Shown here in pieces: positions 32,748-45,039 of a DNA stretch of 64,000 nucleotides. The position numbers and the translations under genes are program-made. The notes under the pieces were generated by a model, which worked only from the letters and a program-made list of their open reading frames with translations, was not told the DNA's origin and did not search any database. The stretch spans positions 3,534,001-3,598,000 of the forward strand of contig NC_063994.1 in assembly GCF_932276165.1 (NCBI RefSeq), in the 5' to 3' direction. Position 1 is the stretch's first letter; every line of letters starts with the position of its first letter. The DNA comes from Plutella xylostella. Taxonomy: Eukaryota; Arthropoda; Insecta; Lepidoptera; Plutellidae.

Positions 32748-33879
32748 TTTCGTTACAACCACCCCCTGAATTCCGAGTCGCTCGCCAAGTCGCGCGCCCC
32801 AGAGTCGCGCGCCACGCGAGCTGGCATCTTCTGTTTTTTTATATCGTCAACTCGCGACCCCATGTAAAGTACGGTCAGATGCAAATGAATTGAAACTAAA
32901 AAATATAGTTTAATATTGTCGAAGAAGTAAGAAGGTACCGACTAGTAGACAGTCGCCATTAAAGAAGATGCTTTGATTTCGGGATAAAGATACAATAAAG
33001 CCTATGTTGGAAGTGCGGAATGAGGCAAAAGGGCATGTTACCTATGACGCATGATACCCATGTTTGCTATCTCTCTCATCCCGTGCGCAAATTTTACCTG
33101 TCATAGCTATGTCCTTAAAGTTTTTATTGCAAAAACCGGTTTAAAGGGTTAAAAAGTCATTGTTTTAGTGACGTCGTTTTAGTGTTACTCGTGATTCGAA
33201 GCAGAGATGTACAGTGCATTACTTACAGCGCAAAAATATTAAAATGTGGCAGTTTTTACTGATTTTTATGTATTTTGGGGGTAAGCCTATAATAAATTAA
33301 CTTTACTATATTACCAAGTCTACTTTGCCGTAATATAAACACAGTGTTACGTTTTTGTTGTGTTACCGTAACATTAAATATCGAATTAGCACTAAAATTT
33401 AAAACAAATTTCGTTTATTTCATTGGTCAAAGAGTACTGTAACAATTACTTCCAGGAAGTTCATCTCACCATTTAGTAATAAAACTGCACATGAAATCAT
33501 AACATCCCAGCAAGGAAAGTCGGTACTGCTTCGTGCAGGTTATAAATAATATAACAAAGACCGAACAAATACAAATGGTTCCTGTGTTTGGAGGTGTTCG
33601 AAAAGAACAGTTTGCCAAGCGAGATTAATTACTGATTTTATTTTAAAGTAAAGTCCTATAAAATACCCTATACATTTTAAGTAGTTGCCTTAAGCATAAT
33701 AAATTATTACTTTTGTGGCTGACTCTACATATTTTCACAGTCGAGCGAGTTGACGACAAAAAAAGTAGGTAAATACGGGAGGGGCAACTCGCGCGTGGCG
33801 CGCGAGTCCAAGGCGCGCGACCCGACGAACGACTCCAAATTTTTAGGAAATGCAATTGGATAAAAATTTACCTACTTAA
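32748..33879 (-). repeat. Duplicated polypurine-tract/LTR-start block, split by insertion
   Basis: The 32614-32673 segment (CGTTACAACCACCCCCT then AAATTTTTAGGAAATGCAAT) is repeated as 32751-32774 plus 33837-33879. The copy is interrupted by the inverted-repeat element at 32775-33836. The duplicate therefore contains a second purine tract and the first ~8 bp of the LTR. Confidence 0.75.
32775..33836. mobile_element. 1.06-kb terminal-inverted-repeat element, non-coding
   Basis: Left GAGTCGCTCGCCAAGTCGCG and the reverse complement of the right end, GAGTCGTTCGTCGGGTCGCG, continue into CGCGCCACGCG and TTTTTTT...GTCAACTCGC on both sides, giving imperfect TIRs of about 85-100 bp. The GC-rich ends contrast with the AT-rich interior. 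No transposase frame is present. The target duplication is unclear (AATT is a possibility). Confidence 0.7.
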
Positions 33880-33954
33880 CTTGATAGACAATGATAACTC
33901 TATATCTTAGTGAAGGTGATAAACCCCAATACTCTCATATTAAATTTACTTAAT

Positions 33955-35425
33955 TCATAGTATTGTAACCAGTGTTTTATTGTTACTTAGTAATATTAAA
34001 ACCAGAATATTCGAGGTAACAGTCGCTGTACCCTTCGCTATCTCGAATATGCAACGAGTTCGAGGCCCCCTACTGCAGATAGATGCCACCCACTCGACCA
34101 GCGCACCCAATGAGGACAACAAAGGTGTCATTACCCGACAGGCGTGCACATAATCAATCCTATCAGGTAACTCATTTGATAACTCTCTTATAAGAATTCA
34201 TCAAACGCCCTATATGTTTCTCAGTGATTTCTCCATACGATCGATGCATTGGGTGAATTGCTTACTGTTTTCTTCCCAATGTCTTTGCAATTAAGAAAAG
34301 AAACTAAGTAACAAAGTTAAACTAAATACTTGAGTTGAGACCCATATCCCCTCTCAAATATGTGATCGATTAGAGCCCTCACTGTAGATCCTCACCGGAT
34401 GTCCAGTCAAGCAGACACCATCTACGACACAGGTATCATTATCCAATAGGCTTACACTATCAGTAGTCCTGTTGAACAACTCATTCGATAGCCCCCTTAT
34501 AGAAGCTCACCAAATGCCCTATGTGCCTATCAGTGGTTTACCCGAATCGTTTTACTTTTCTACTTGAATTAACTCCACTTCAACACCTTCACAACACTTT
34601 TATCAACAGAATTTTGTAAGGTAAATTCAAGAATCCCTGGGTCTTATCACCTTCAGCATTTACTAAACCTACCTAGCTTTATGTAAACCTGTAAGCTATA
34701 GTGACAACAGGATAAAAGTTTATAAGAAAAACAAATAACTGAACGAAACTTTTAACGAAAAGAAATGCATCTCTGGAAGTACTTCTTAATTATAGCTTAG
34801 TTACGTAAATATTAATTAATAAATTACGGCATACTAAAATTGTAACCAGTGGTAAGCGTAAACAAAGTATTCGAGATAACAGTCGTTGTGCCCTTCGCTA
34901 CCTCGAACACGGAACAACTTCGAATCCCCCACTGCAGATTAATATCGTCCCACCAAACCAGCACTCCCGCGAAGGCGACAAAAGTATCATTATTCAAGAG
35001 GCTTGTATTTTTAGCCTAATGAATAACTCATCTGATAGCCCCCTTATAGAAGCTCACCAGACGCTCTATATGTCTCTCAGTACTTTCTTAGAACGATCGG
35101 CGCATTGAGTGACATTTAAATTAGTTCCTCCTCAATGTCTTTGTGATTTATGCAAATCAATAATAACTCATTAATGAAAAATATTTGAGTTGAGATCCAA
35201 AGTCACACTATTCCCTTCTCAAATATGAGATCGTTGAAAGCCCGCACTGTAGACCATCGCAGAAAGTCTTAGTCGGTCGAGACAATAAAAACGACAAAGA
35301 TATCATTATCCAATAAGCAATGCTACTAGATAACTCATTTGATAGCCCCCTTATAGAAGCTCGGCAAATGTCTTATATGCCTATCAGTAGTTTATCCGAA
35401 TTGTTCAGCAGTAGGTATGAATTTA
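33955..35425. repeat. Diverged hierarchical tandem duplication
   Basis: A block containing GATAGCCCCCTTATAGAAGC followed by TCACCAAATGCCCTATATG recurs at about 34179, 34486, 35033 and 35341. Spacings of ~307, ~547 and ~308 indicate a 308-bp duplication followed by an ~855-bp duplication. On the minus strand all four give a TxxHIxxLxxxYKxxI-like frame followed by a TGA at the same place, so I do not call a gene. Confidence 0.7.
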
Positions 35426-36258
35426 AAAACCATCACTTATCACCTTCACACAAAAAAAATATACCTATATTATAAAATGTAATCTATCACGGTAAAGTTA
35501 TTAAGTATAGGAAGAAGTACTCCAAAACTACATTCCATTTCATTACCATAACAAAGTATAGTCACCGACATTAGCGCGCCCAAAAGTATAAAATTTACAG
35601 GGCCAATGAATAAATGACACGGTTACACGGTGTGACCATCATCACTGTACCTTCAGATATCCTGTACCTAAACTTAAATCCAAGTAGAAACTTATTTGCT
35701 ATCCCTCTTGTGTAAGTACACAACACACCCCCTTGATTTAAGAATTTATCCACTCTCCTAATCACTAATCATAATACAATAATCCTATTCCAATCCATAA
35801 CTTTTAGTTTTACCCAAAATCCTTTACAAAATCAATTAGTTATTTAAAGGAGTGCAATGAGAATTTAAATCAGCTATACTCAACCTGCGGCCCGCGTACT
35901 ATGACTTAAACGTGTTTGTGGCCCTTACATAAAAGGTTGAGTACCAATGATTTAAATGGTGTATCACCCCCAAAATTAAACAACTCTAAAATATTTTTCT
36001 ATGTTGATGAAATACTTAGGTAAGTTAAGCACATTCGTTCACTCCAAGACAGTCAAATTTAAAATGCATTCAAATTGTCAAATAACCTAAGCTCTTATCT
36101 ATTTCTGTAGATGAATACTCTCACCCCCACGTGTGTAACAACAGAACAATACTTAACCCACATTCACATCACAACCGTCTTTCCTATTTTATAGTATTCA
36201 TTGACTCAATTCAATCACCTCACTACACTCTCATTCATAAACATTCCTACATTTTTAA
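35426..36258. other. 17-kb element internal DNA, nothing recognised
   Basis: No ORF of note and no bounded repeat. It includes CCTGCGGCCCGCGTACTATG at 35884, which resembles a retroelement-derived fragment but was not assigned. Confidence 0.35.
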
Positions 36259-36876
36259 ACCATATTTACTAATTTTAAGACACACCCCCACTCTCATATG
36301 TCACCTATTCCTAAACACACCCTACTGATGATGATGATGATTATTATTATTATTATAAAATTGGAGCAGTCCATATTTACTCACTTTAAGCGACACCCCC
36401 ACTCTCTTATGTCACATATCCCTAAACACACCCTACTGATGATGATGATGATTATAAAATTGGAGAAGCCCATATTTACTCACTTTAAGAGACACCCCCA
36501 CTCTCTTATGTCACATATCCCTAAACACACCCTACTGATGATGATGATGATTATAAAATTGGAGAAGCCCATATTTACTCACTTTAAGAGACACCCCCAC
36601 TCTCTTATTTCACCTATTCGTAAACACCCCCTATTGATGATGATGATGATGATTATAAAATTGGAGCAGCCCATATTTACTCACTTTAAGAGACACCCCC
36701 ACTCTCTTATGTCACCTATTCGTAAACACCCCCTACTGATGATGATGATGATGATTATAAAATTGGAGCAGCCCATATTTACTCACTTTAAGAGACACCC
36801 CCACTCTCTCATGTCACCTATTCGTAAACACCCCCTACTGATGATGATGATGATGATTATAAAATCGGAGCAGCCC
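36259..36876 (+). repeat. Six-unit minisatellite with GATGATGAT core
   Basis: Units of 98-112 bp start (at CTCTC) at 36292, 36403, 36501, 36600, 36702 and 36804. Each runs GTCACCTATTC, AAACACCCCCTACTGATGAT, ATTATAAAATTGGAGCAGCC, ATATTTACTCACTTTAAGAG. Lengths vary mainly through GAT/ATT triplet number. The 193-codon ORF across it is open only because the unit lengths change by threes. Confidence 0.9.
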
Positions 36877-37107
36877 TAAGGATACCTATTCTGTGACATT
36901 TACCTAATATTATGTTGAACCGCCCGATGATTATGAATCTTGGCCATCATAATCTAACACATCATTATAATCTAATACACATATTATAGTTTATAAAATA
37001 TAGCATGAGCCCTTTAAAATATACCACGTTTGATTGACAGATCTTCCTGGTTGGTAGATGACTATCGACAAATAATTGTAAAATTTTACGTCGACTAAAC
37101 CATTTGA

Positions 37108-37375
37108 TTACCGACATAGCTGTCAAAATATGCAAGCTGAAGTGGCAGTGGGCTGGTCATATCTGCCGAAGAACCGATAACCGTTGGGGTAGACGAGTTC
37201 TCAAGTGGAGACCACGAACAGGCAAACGCAGCGTGGGACGCCCTCCTGCCCGCCGGACCGACGACCCTAGGCGGGTGGCGGGTAGTGGTTGGATGAGGAA
37301 GGCCGAGGACCGAGTGTTGTGGCGCTCCTTGGGAGAGGCCTATGTCCAGCAGTGGACGATTATTGGCTGATGATG
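37108..37375 (+). mobile_element. 5'-truncated RTE-type LINE with 11-bp TSD
   Basis: AAACCATTTGA occurs at 37097-37107 and again at 37376-37386, defining a 268-bp insertion. The sequence encodes the C-terminal end of an RTE-clade pol (motifs LKWQWAGHICRR, GKRSVGRPPARR, GWMRKAEDRVLW, LGEAYVQQW) and ends in GGCTGATGATG. It entered the 17-kb element after that element formed its internal sequence. Only the post-reverse-transcriptase tail is present, so it has no function. Confidence 0.88.
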
Positions 37376-37386
37376 AAACCATTTGA

Positions 37387-40160
37387 CTTTGACTTTGACT
37401 TATGCCTGCTAAATAAAGTTGGGTTTCCCTTGAAAGCGAAGAAGTGACAAATAAAATGTATGGATTTGACAGCTGTCATTCTAATCAAGCTATTTTAAAG
37501 AACTGTAACATACATTCACTAGGCTCACCCCCACTATCTTATGCCTTCCAGCTTCCTCTCCTGGGAACAGTCCTAAACACCCCCTATATGTGATGACGAC
37601 ATTGAAGTAACCCTATGAATACCTATTTGTGTGTAACTTTTAATCTAATGATGTTACGGCCGATGATGATGATGAACCCAAGCCACCCTAATTTAACACA
37701 TTGATAAAATCAGATATAAGTAAGTATGTAAATACGAACATAGTTTCCTTCACTAGCTCATTTTATTTACACCGTAATCTTATCATTCCTCTATCTCATA
37801 ATATCCCTAATGTCGTGCACATTATTCACAATATCAATCCATACTCAATCGCACCTACACGCAATTAGCAACCCAGTACCTATACTATATGTAGCTAGCA
37901 CGCACTCACGCGCAGCCTGTATTTAGGTATACACTGCAGGACACGAACCTCCTCCAATTCCCCAACAACAGAGAGCCACCTCCACAATCTCCATGCACAT
38001 AAATTTAACACCACAACACACATTGAACACCAAAACCCCGAGGATCGAACTCGACAGTAGTCAAGGTCACTATGCACCACAACATTCGGTAGTGTAGCCA
38101 GCTAAGTATTTACATACATGTAGAAACATAAGATCATAATATCATAACCTCTCTTTCTCCACATGCTAGGTATCGATTTCCCCCTCCTAGTTCCAATTAT
38201 ATACCTAATTACCTATACCTGCGTATTAGCAAAACGCATACCTACTACATACATGCCATTGAAGTAGGTACAACGAAAGGAGTGACATATCCACTGTACC
38301 CAACACATGAACAGTGCCTTCGGCATCGGCAAACAGCCACCGACAACTCATCCCACTACATAATCTTTTAACCACGGTGACAAACACCTTAGTGACAATC
38401 ACTGGAGCTGGACAGCTGTTTGTCACTGACATTATAATAAGACGTAACATTACCTATCATTGTCTAATTAAATAGGTACATACATGAAGGTCATTGAACC
38501 TGTACAAAACAGTCTTTAATTTTGTCGACACGAATGCGGTAACTATATACATATTCAGTTAACCCCACGAAAGCTGAATATACTATTACTAAAATCCACA
38601 AACCTCATAACAATAATATTCGCTAAACTTATAACAGCCCTTTCCTTTGTCCGTAAGGTACCTACACGTCAGGTACCTAGAACTCACCTACATCCATACC
38701 AAATTCATGACACCAATTCCCTTCTATCGTGGGTAAAAGTCACCTTGACATAAGACCCAACACTAATCCTATCTTTTCTATGCTGGCAAAATTTATTTGT
38801 CATACATAACTAATTCTCATTACACCCCTTTCTCTAGCGTTGAAAGTATAAATATATCAGCATATAAACATACACCAAACCTATAACAACACTCTTCCTT
38901 TATGGTTTAATTAAACCCACATAACGGACTACCTAAATAAATGAGTAAGAAAATTATACAATGCAAAATATTTTAATATGTATACCAGCGCCACCTGTGA
39001 TAAAACTCTTGAACTGCAATTAATCATTGATATCTACAGGTAATCAGGTTCGAACATCAAATACAGCTAGCTAACTTCTTCCTGTTGTATCCTTATTTAC
39101 CTTTTATTTAAAGGTAAGTAGAAGTATAAAATAACAGTAGACAGACAGTACACTTGGAATTAAACCTAAATCGGATGCACACAATCAAAATAAATTTGCC
39201 ATGCGTAGATATAGGTATCTCATCCGCCGCTGTGAAACTGACACTTATTAAAATGTGTCTACTATCTACCTATAATATGTGTATATGTATGTATAAATAA
39301 CAAAAAATCTATTCCCTAGACAATCGTAGTCGTAGAAAAATTAAATAGGTAAACAAGTACTTAGGTACTTACTAAAGTTTGCATTCACCAAAACATCTGT
39401 TAGTTATAGCTACCTACCACGCTAACTTCGAACGGTCTTTGACCTTACTAGTTTATTCTCGTTTACTTAGTAGGTACCTACTTTATTTTACTATAGGTAC
39501 CCCTTTTCCTTTATTAATTTAACGAAATAATTACAGAAAATGACGCAACATCCATGCGCCAAACCTACCAGTTTCAAGTGCACCATGGTAAGATCGGTAT
39601 AAATGAACCATGTAAAGCTTCTAAATCACAATGTCATGTCTTTACCAAAATAATAATGACAGGACGCTACCTATAACCTATTTGATTGTTTTACTAATGC
39701 ATTTGTAGGCAACCTACACGTATTTTAAGCACACTAAGTTTGAATGCAACAATTTGTATACAATAGGGTAAAAGTACCACATATCGGCACTTCAAATGTT
39801 TCAAGCAAAATGTATACAAGTATACAAATATTATGCTAAGTTTTTTTTATTTATTTTTTTATTTTATGTAAAGGGTAAAGTTACCAGTTATTGACCTTTT
39901 AAATGGTTCAAACAAAATGTGTTACCTAAGTGTACACATTATATATATATTTTTTTTTATTTGTTTTTTTTTTCTCTAAATGCCTAATTTATTGTACGCC
40001 TACACATATGAGTTTTCTATTAACGTTTTCTCTCAATCTCCTTCCGTTTCACGGCAACAATTGTAGGCTAAAAGCCTTTTAAGTTTTTGAATAATGCAAA
40101 ACACAAATAAAATAACGTTCCTAATAACCCGATCCTGTTTCTAATAATTCTGATCACCCT
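37387..40160. other. 17-kb element internal DNA, leader-side, non-coding
   Basis: This is the region downstream of the primer site on the minus strand, where gag would be expected. No frame exceeds about 75 codons and no domain is recognisable. Two related blocks at about 39770-39835 and 39870-39935 (AAGGGTAAA.GT.CCA, then CAAA.GGTTCAAACAAAATGT-like) form a diverged tandem pair. Confidence 0.55.
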
Positions 40161-40178
40161 ATCCTGGTCACGGCACCA
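40161..40178 (-). other. Primer binding site, tRNA-His type
   Basis: The minus strand reads TGGTGCCGTGACCAGGAT, two bases (AT) after the LTR end. This equals the complement of the last 18 nt of insect tRNA-His (ATCCTGGTCACGGCA plus CCA) as I recall it. It fixes the element's orientation as minus. The tRNA comparison is from memory. Confidence 0.8.
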
Positions 40179-40180
40179 AT

Positions 40181-43100
40181 TGTAATATACCCCCTATGCA
40201 GTGAACCTTCGGACTCTAACCTACCTATTTGAGACGTATTTTTCGCCCTAACTAAACTGAAACGGAACTGAAGAGAAGTCTTGTAACGGTATACGTGTTT
40301 TGCATTATTCGTTTGGCCAATACGTGATCGTCTAGTCTAGCGGTTAGGACTCTACATTGCCGAAGTAACTCAAGTTCTTTTAGGAGGTTGAGAGAATCCC
40401 TACCCTAGCACTAATCCCTAGAACCCTAGTTCATAATCCCTAGTTTATCTATTTGTTAGGACAACAGAACAAAGCTCAAGCAATAGTTATTTCTTAAACA
40501 TACATGATTTAATTAAACAAAAGTAATTTAAATATATACAAAATTATCTATAAAAAAAGGGTTTTAAATTTGAATAGAAGGTGCGCCCCGCCTCGCACAC
40601 CCTATGAAGGACGACCAGATCCGTCCACCAGACCCATCTACCTTCTCTAGCCCACTGGCTCTATTCAAACTGTTTTTTTTTTGTCAGTCAGTCCCTAGGA
40701 AAGGATCTATTGATTGGGATCCAGATGATGTTAATAATATTTTATTCAGCTTCACAATTCGGCACGGATATCTCCTGAGCCTACTTAAGCATTTATTCGA
40801 CACGGATATTTCCTGAGTTTACTTCTGTATCTATAATATGTAATAGTTATTCGGCACGGATAGTTCCTGAGCCTACTCGTGTATTTTCGACACGGATATT
40901 CCCTGAGTCTACTTATACATTTATTCGACACGGATATTTCCTGAGTCTACTTCTGAATCAATAATGTGTAATAGTAATTCGGCACGGATAGTTCCTGAGC
41001 CTACTTCTGTATCCATAATATGTAATAGTTATTCGGCACGGATAGTTCCTGAGCCTACTCTTGTATTTTCGACACGGATATTCCCTGAGTCTACTTATAC
41101 ATTTATTCGACACGGATATTTCCTGAGTCTACTTATGTATCAATAATGTGTAATAGTAATTCGGCACGGATAGTTCCTGAGCCTACTCTTGTATTTTCGA
41201 CACGGATATTCCCTGAGTCTACTTATACATTTATTCGACACGGATATTTCCTGAGTCTACTCATCTATATCGTCACAGTACAATGTTTTCCAATAATGGA
41301 CATAATTAAAATATAATTATTATCTCCCATTTCAGCTTGTGTCAAGAGCAATCACTCAAATGTATCTCTATATTGTAGATCTCAGAGTTATGTGACAATT
41401 AATATTTTATCGATGCTGGCTTGTATCTACCATGGTACCTACAAGTTGTTCGAGGTGGTTTCCCTGCCTCTAATTAACTTCATCACAGTCAAGCTCAACA
41501 TTATTTATTAATAACTAACTGTCATCATCTCCTCCTGTATATAGTATATTGGTAAGTTTGTAAGAAGAATCCAATTCAGCAACTGCTTTCCTTTACCCAA
41601 GCTGATAAGAAGTCATTTCAATTTATTTATCGGTAGTAAGTAACTCATGTACTATGAAAATATTTCCCTATCTTATTCAAAACTCAGTAAATTTTATTTA
41701 GAATAGAATACAGTTGAAACTCTTATTGCCGCCAATCGCCTCAATGACCCTAATTATAAGTTTTGGTTAATATTATCAACATCTTATCCAAACCCAAATC
41801 AATCATTATTTATATTAGCAGAATTAAAGTAGAATAATAAGTATAATAAATTAATATTAATCACTGAATATGTAAAAGTTGTCATGGTCACAGTCAACAA
41901 TATATAGTCAATGATATCCATTTAACCATCAAAGTAAAATTGCATGAATATTCACTTTGAAAATATTTATTTTATCTTATCCAAATATTTCAGTTAAATT
42001 AAAATATTGTTAGTGCTCCTATGGCCGCCATCCAACACATTGACCCTACTGGTATAATTACCTAATTGAAGGTATTTATTTTATTTTAATCATACAAGTA
42101 GATAACTTTAGTAAAAGTAAAGTTGGTGCTCAACTAGGCCGCCAACTGACTCATTGACCCTATTATTAAATATTTATTAATTTTGTTTAATATTCTTAAC
42201 ATCTTTTTCAAGCAAAATCAATGTTTATTTATATTAATAAAAGGGTATAATGCAGGTTTTTAAGTATTATAAATTATCATTAACTTGCTGAATATATAAG
42301 AATTGTCTTAGTCACAGTCAGTCAGGTACAAGTTATGGCCAATGTAACCATTGAATAAAAGGAATAATTACATGAATTCTATTCTGTTGTCTGATACATA
42401 ACTAGTTATTGTAGTAAGTAAATACCTATTGAATTCCAATAAAACAAACTTTACATACTTAGGTGGGTAAGTAAGTACCACAATCATACCTATCACATAT
42501 GTAGATCAGTAAGAAGCCTAGATTCACTAAGCATACATACATCAATAACATTCACCACACATGAGATACACAAGGATAGCTTGTTTTCCCCTAAAATTCA
42601 ATAACCTACTCTCCCACAGCCTAAACCTAACTGCTTAGCATCTAAGTGGTTTGAAGATGAAATGCATTTTATACAAACCTACATTTTACACAATGTTCCT
42701 AGTATCAAGTACCTAGTAAGTAAGTATAAATTAAGAATCTGGGTTTCTTAGTTCTGAACTAATGATTTGAAAGTAGATTTATTTTGCAACCAATACAACA
42801 CTGGTGTCTCTTAAATGTTTGTTGGTTTTGTTGCTGCCTAATTGTTAAGTATGTTTTTTCTTTTATGATAAACAATACTTCAAATACCTGAATTTACCAA
42901 GTGTAGCTAACCCCATAATAAAACCATAGAGAATCATTAAACTAGTGAATCACACAAGTACACACAATAATTATTCAAGTAGAAACATAGTATTTTATGA
43001 AAATATGGTCCGGCCAATTTTCATCCCGGTGGAAAAATGTTTAAAATCATTTCAAATATTAAGAATACAAGTAATAAGTAATGTTTATAATAACCACTCT

Positions 43101-45035
43101 TAGAGAATCAAATTAGGTTGAGCTAGCTGTAGATTTTAAATTACTTAAGTACTAAATAGAAATGCTGATTCAAATAAGAATATAATTTTGCTAAATAGAT
43201 TCATAGCTTAATATGAATAACCTGAAGCATATTCTTCATTCTGGTTTCAAGACTGAATAGATAAGTACATGCTTACATGAGAACTAGATGGAGTTGGTAG
43301 AAATAAGTTTATATTGTGTATCTCAGGAGATAAGTAAATAAGTACCGACTACCTAGGAATATGAATCTTCTTGTAACCTAAACAATTTCAGAATGATCTA
43401 ATATGTTACCTAATAGATTTACTTAAATTGCAAGCACTTATCACTGAATAGGATTCCACATAATTATGTTATATATCTGATGAATCATCCATTATTATTA
43501 CTTATAGGTACTTATTCAGATTGTTGTGCAAGCCTAGTAAGTTTGTAAACCAAATATGTTGGAACATAGGTTATGATCCACCACAATGAAACATAGGTAC
43601 ACCTAATGGTCTGTATTATGCTAATTACTGTTCTTTACTGGGTATGCAAAGACTGCTGGGTGAAACAATTTCAGGTAGATAGATTGCTGTGAGTAAAAGT
43701 AACATACTTAAATACTTGACTCATTAGCCATCATCTCAATAGAACATACTATTCAATATCTGTACTATATTGATATAAGTAACTAAGTTTATTCCTTCCA
43801 GGTAAACAAACATAGCTTGATGAAACAAGTGGGGTAATTTTCCCATAGTCGAATGTACTTATGCTTGTAAATTGATTGTTTTATGTGATAGAATCTTTAA
43901 GGCTGATTGATGAAGTAAAAGGTGGTTTCCTTGGGTCTCTCCTAATAAACCTAGGTACCCTAGCAGCCTTCAATTTCAAAATGGCCAAGAAGCTTAACAA
44001 TAAATAATGGGGAACAATTGGATTTTTAGGTTATGAAAAATATTCTAATTTTGAAACCAGAACAAAGTAGACAGATATTCTAATATAAAGAATGGGGTGA
44101 AGTATAGATATGCTGTGATACCTCTAAATAGTGGTTATGACAAAATATTATCGACACTTAGCTGAGGATCCTGAGGCGCCGCCGCCGGCCGGTCGAAGCT
44201 GCAAAACCACCCCGCCATAAAATACACTCCCACTATCACTCCCATATGCAAACGCTCCCCCCTATCACCCGAAACTCCACGAGAAGACCAAGGGCCAGTT
44301 TTCTTCCCGAATCCTATTTATAGCCTCCCTGACCATCGACTCCCTTTTTCTTTTTTCTTTCCCGGTTCATCCATCGAACTTTATCGATCCAACCCCCTCC
44401 CTGAGATCCTAGACTACAGGTGGCGCCACTGAGCTAGACAATAACACAACTATTAAATATTTTTAAAGTAATAAACCGATGAACTATTGTTCTATAATTA
44501 TTGATAATTAATATTATTATTATTTAACTAGTATTTACTCATTTTAAGTCCTGATTCGATTAATTAGAACTAAAAGATACTCAGTTGAGCGTCAAGGAGG
44601 CGTAGTACGTAAAGTGTCGCGTAAATTAGTGTTGTGCAAATCTAATCCTCATAATAATAACTTATCACTATGGCGTCATTCATTTCAATAATCAAACAAT
44701 AATTAACAGAGCCGTATAAACGGTTGAAACATAATATAACCGAATCTAGTATGATATCTCTTTAAACTCTAAGCGTCAACAATAAGACTTGTACTTATTC
44801 TAGGTATCTGTCGATTCCAACGACACAACACCCCCCGAACATTACCATATAAGGAAATGCGTCAACGAGTCTAACCCACCAGATGGCTCTAGTGTGGCAT
44901 TTCTACATCGCGGTATGGTTGTGTTTTCCAACCAGCGTATAGTCTTATTTTGCTTATAATAAAAATTTCGCCAATCTATACATAAATATTGTAATAATGT
45001 ATAAGTCTGCTACGGACGGACTATGTTCCGTTACA
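40181..45035 (-). repeat. 5' LTR (element sense) of 17-kb element
   Basis: 4855 bp with the same content as 27766-32620 shifted by 12415, including the tRNA-His-like block (40320-40387), minisatellite (40749-41260) and promoter motif (44313-44335). Its U5 end, next to the primer site, differs from the other LTR at six of 17 positions (40195-40211). Confidence 0.9.
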
Positions 45036-45039
45036 ATAA
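45036..45039. repeat. Target duplication ATAA, inner element, right
   Basis: Matches 27762-27765. Confidence 0.75.

Larger units (their letters stand above)
27766..45035 (-). mobile_element. Inner 17.27-kb LARD-like element with 4855-bp LTRs
   Basis: Two direct repeats of exactly 4855 bp (27766-32620 and 40181-45035, constant offset 12415) flank 7560 bp of internal DNA. On the minus strand the LTR runs TGTAACGGAACAT...TATATTACA. The order is right LTR, tRNA-His primer site (40161-40178), internal region, purine tract AGGGGGTGGT at 32621-32630, left LTR. ATAA flanks both sides. No retroviral-type protein domain is detectable in any frame; the internal region holds tandem arrays, a terminal-inverted-repeat insertion and an RTE fragment. 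LTRs this long are exceptional for an insect element. The segmental-duplication alternative is ruled out by the primer site, purine tract and target duplication. Confidence 0.88.

Noticed and set aside
36298..36879. 193-codon ORF with repeated HTLLMMMM / KLEQPIFTHFKRHPHSL units
   Set aside because: It is open only because a minisatellite changes length by triplets; no start context, no domain, and it lies in a non-coding retrotransposon.
37095..37382. 95-codon minus-strand ORF
   Set aside because: Antisense of the RTE C-terminal coding fragment at 37108-37375.
27766..45035. Simple segmental duplication of ~4.9 kb
   Set aside because: TG/CA ends, tRNA-His primer site, purine tract and ATAA duplication identify the repeats as LTRs of one element.
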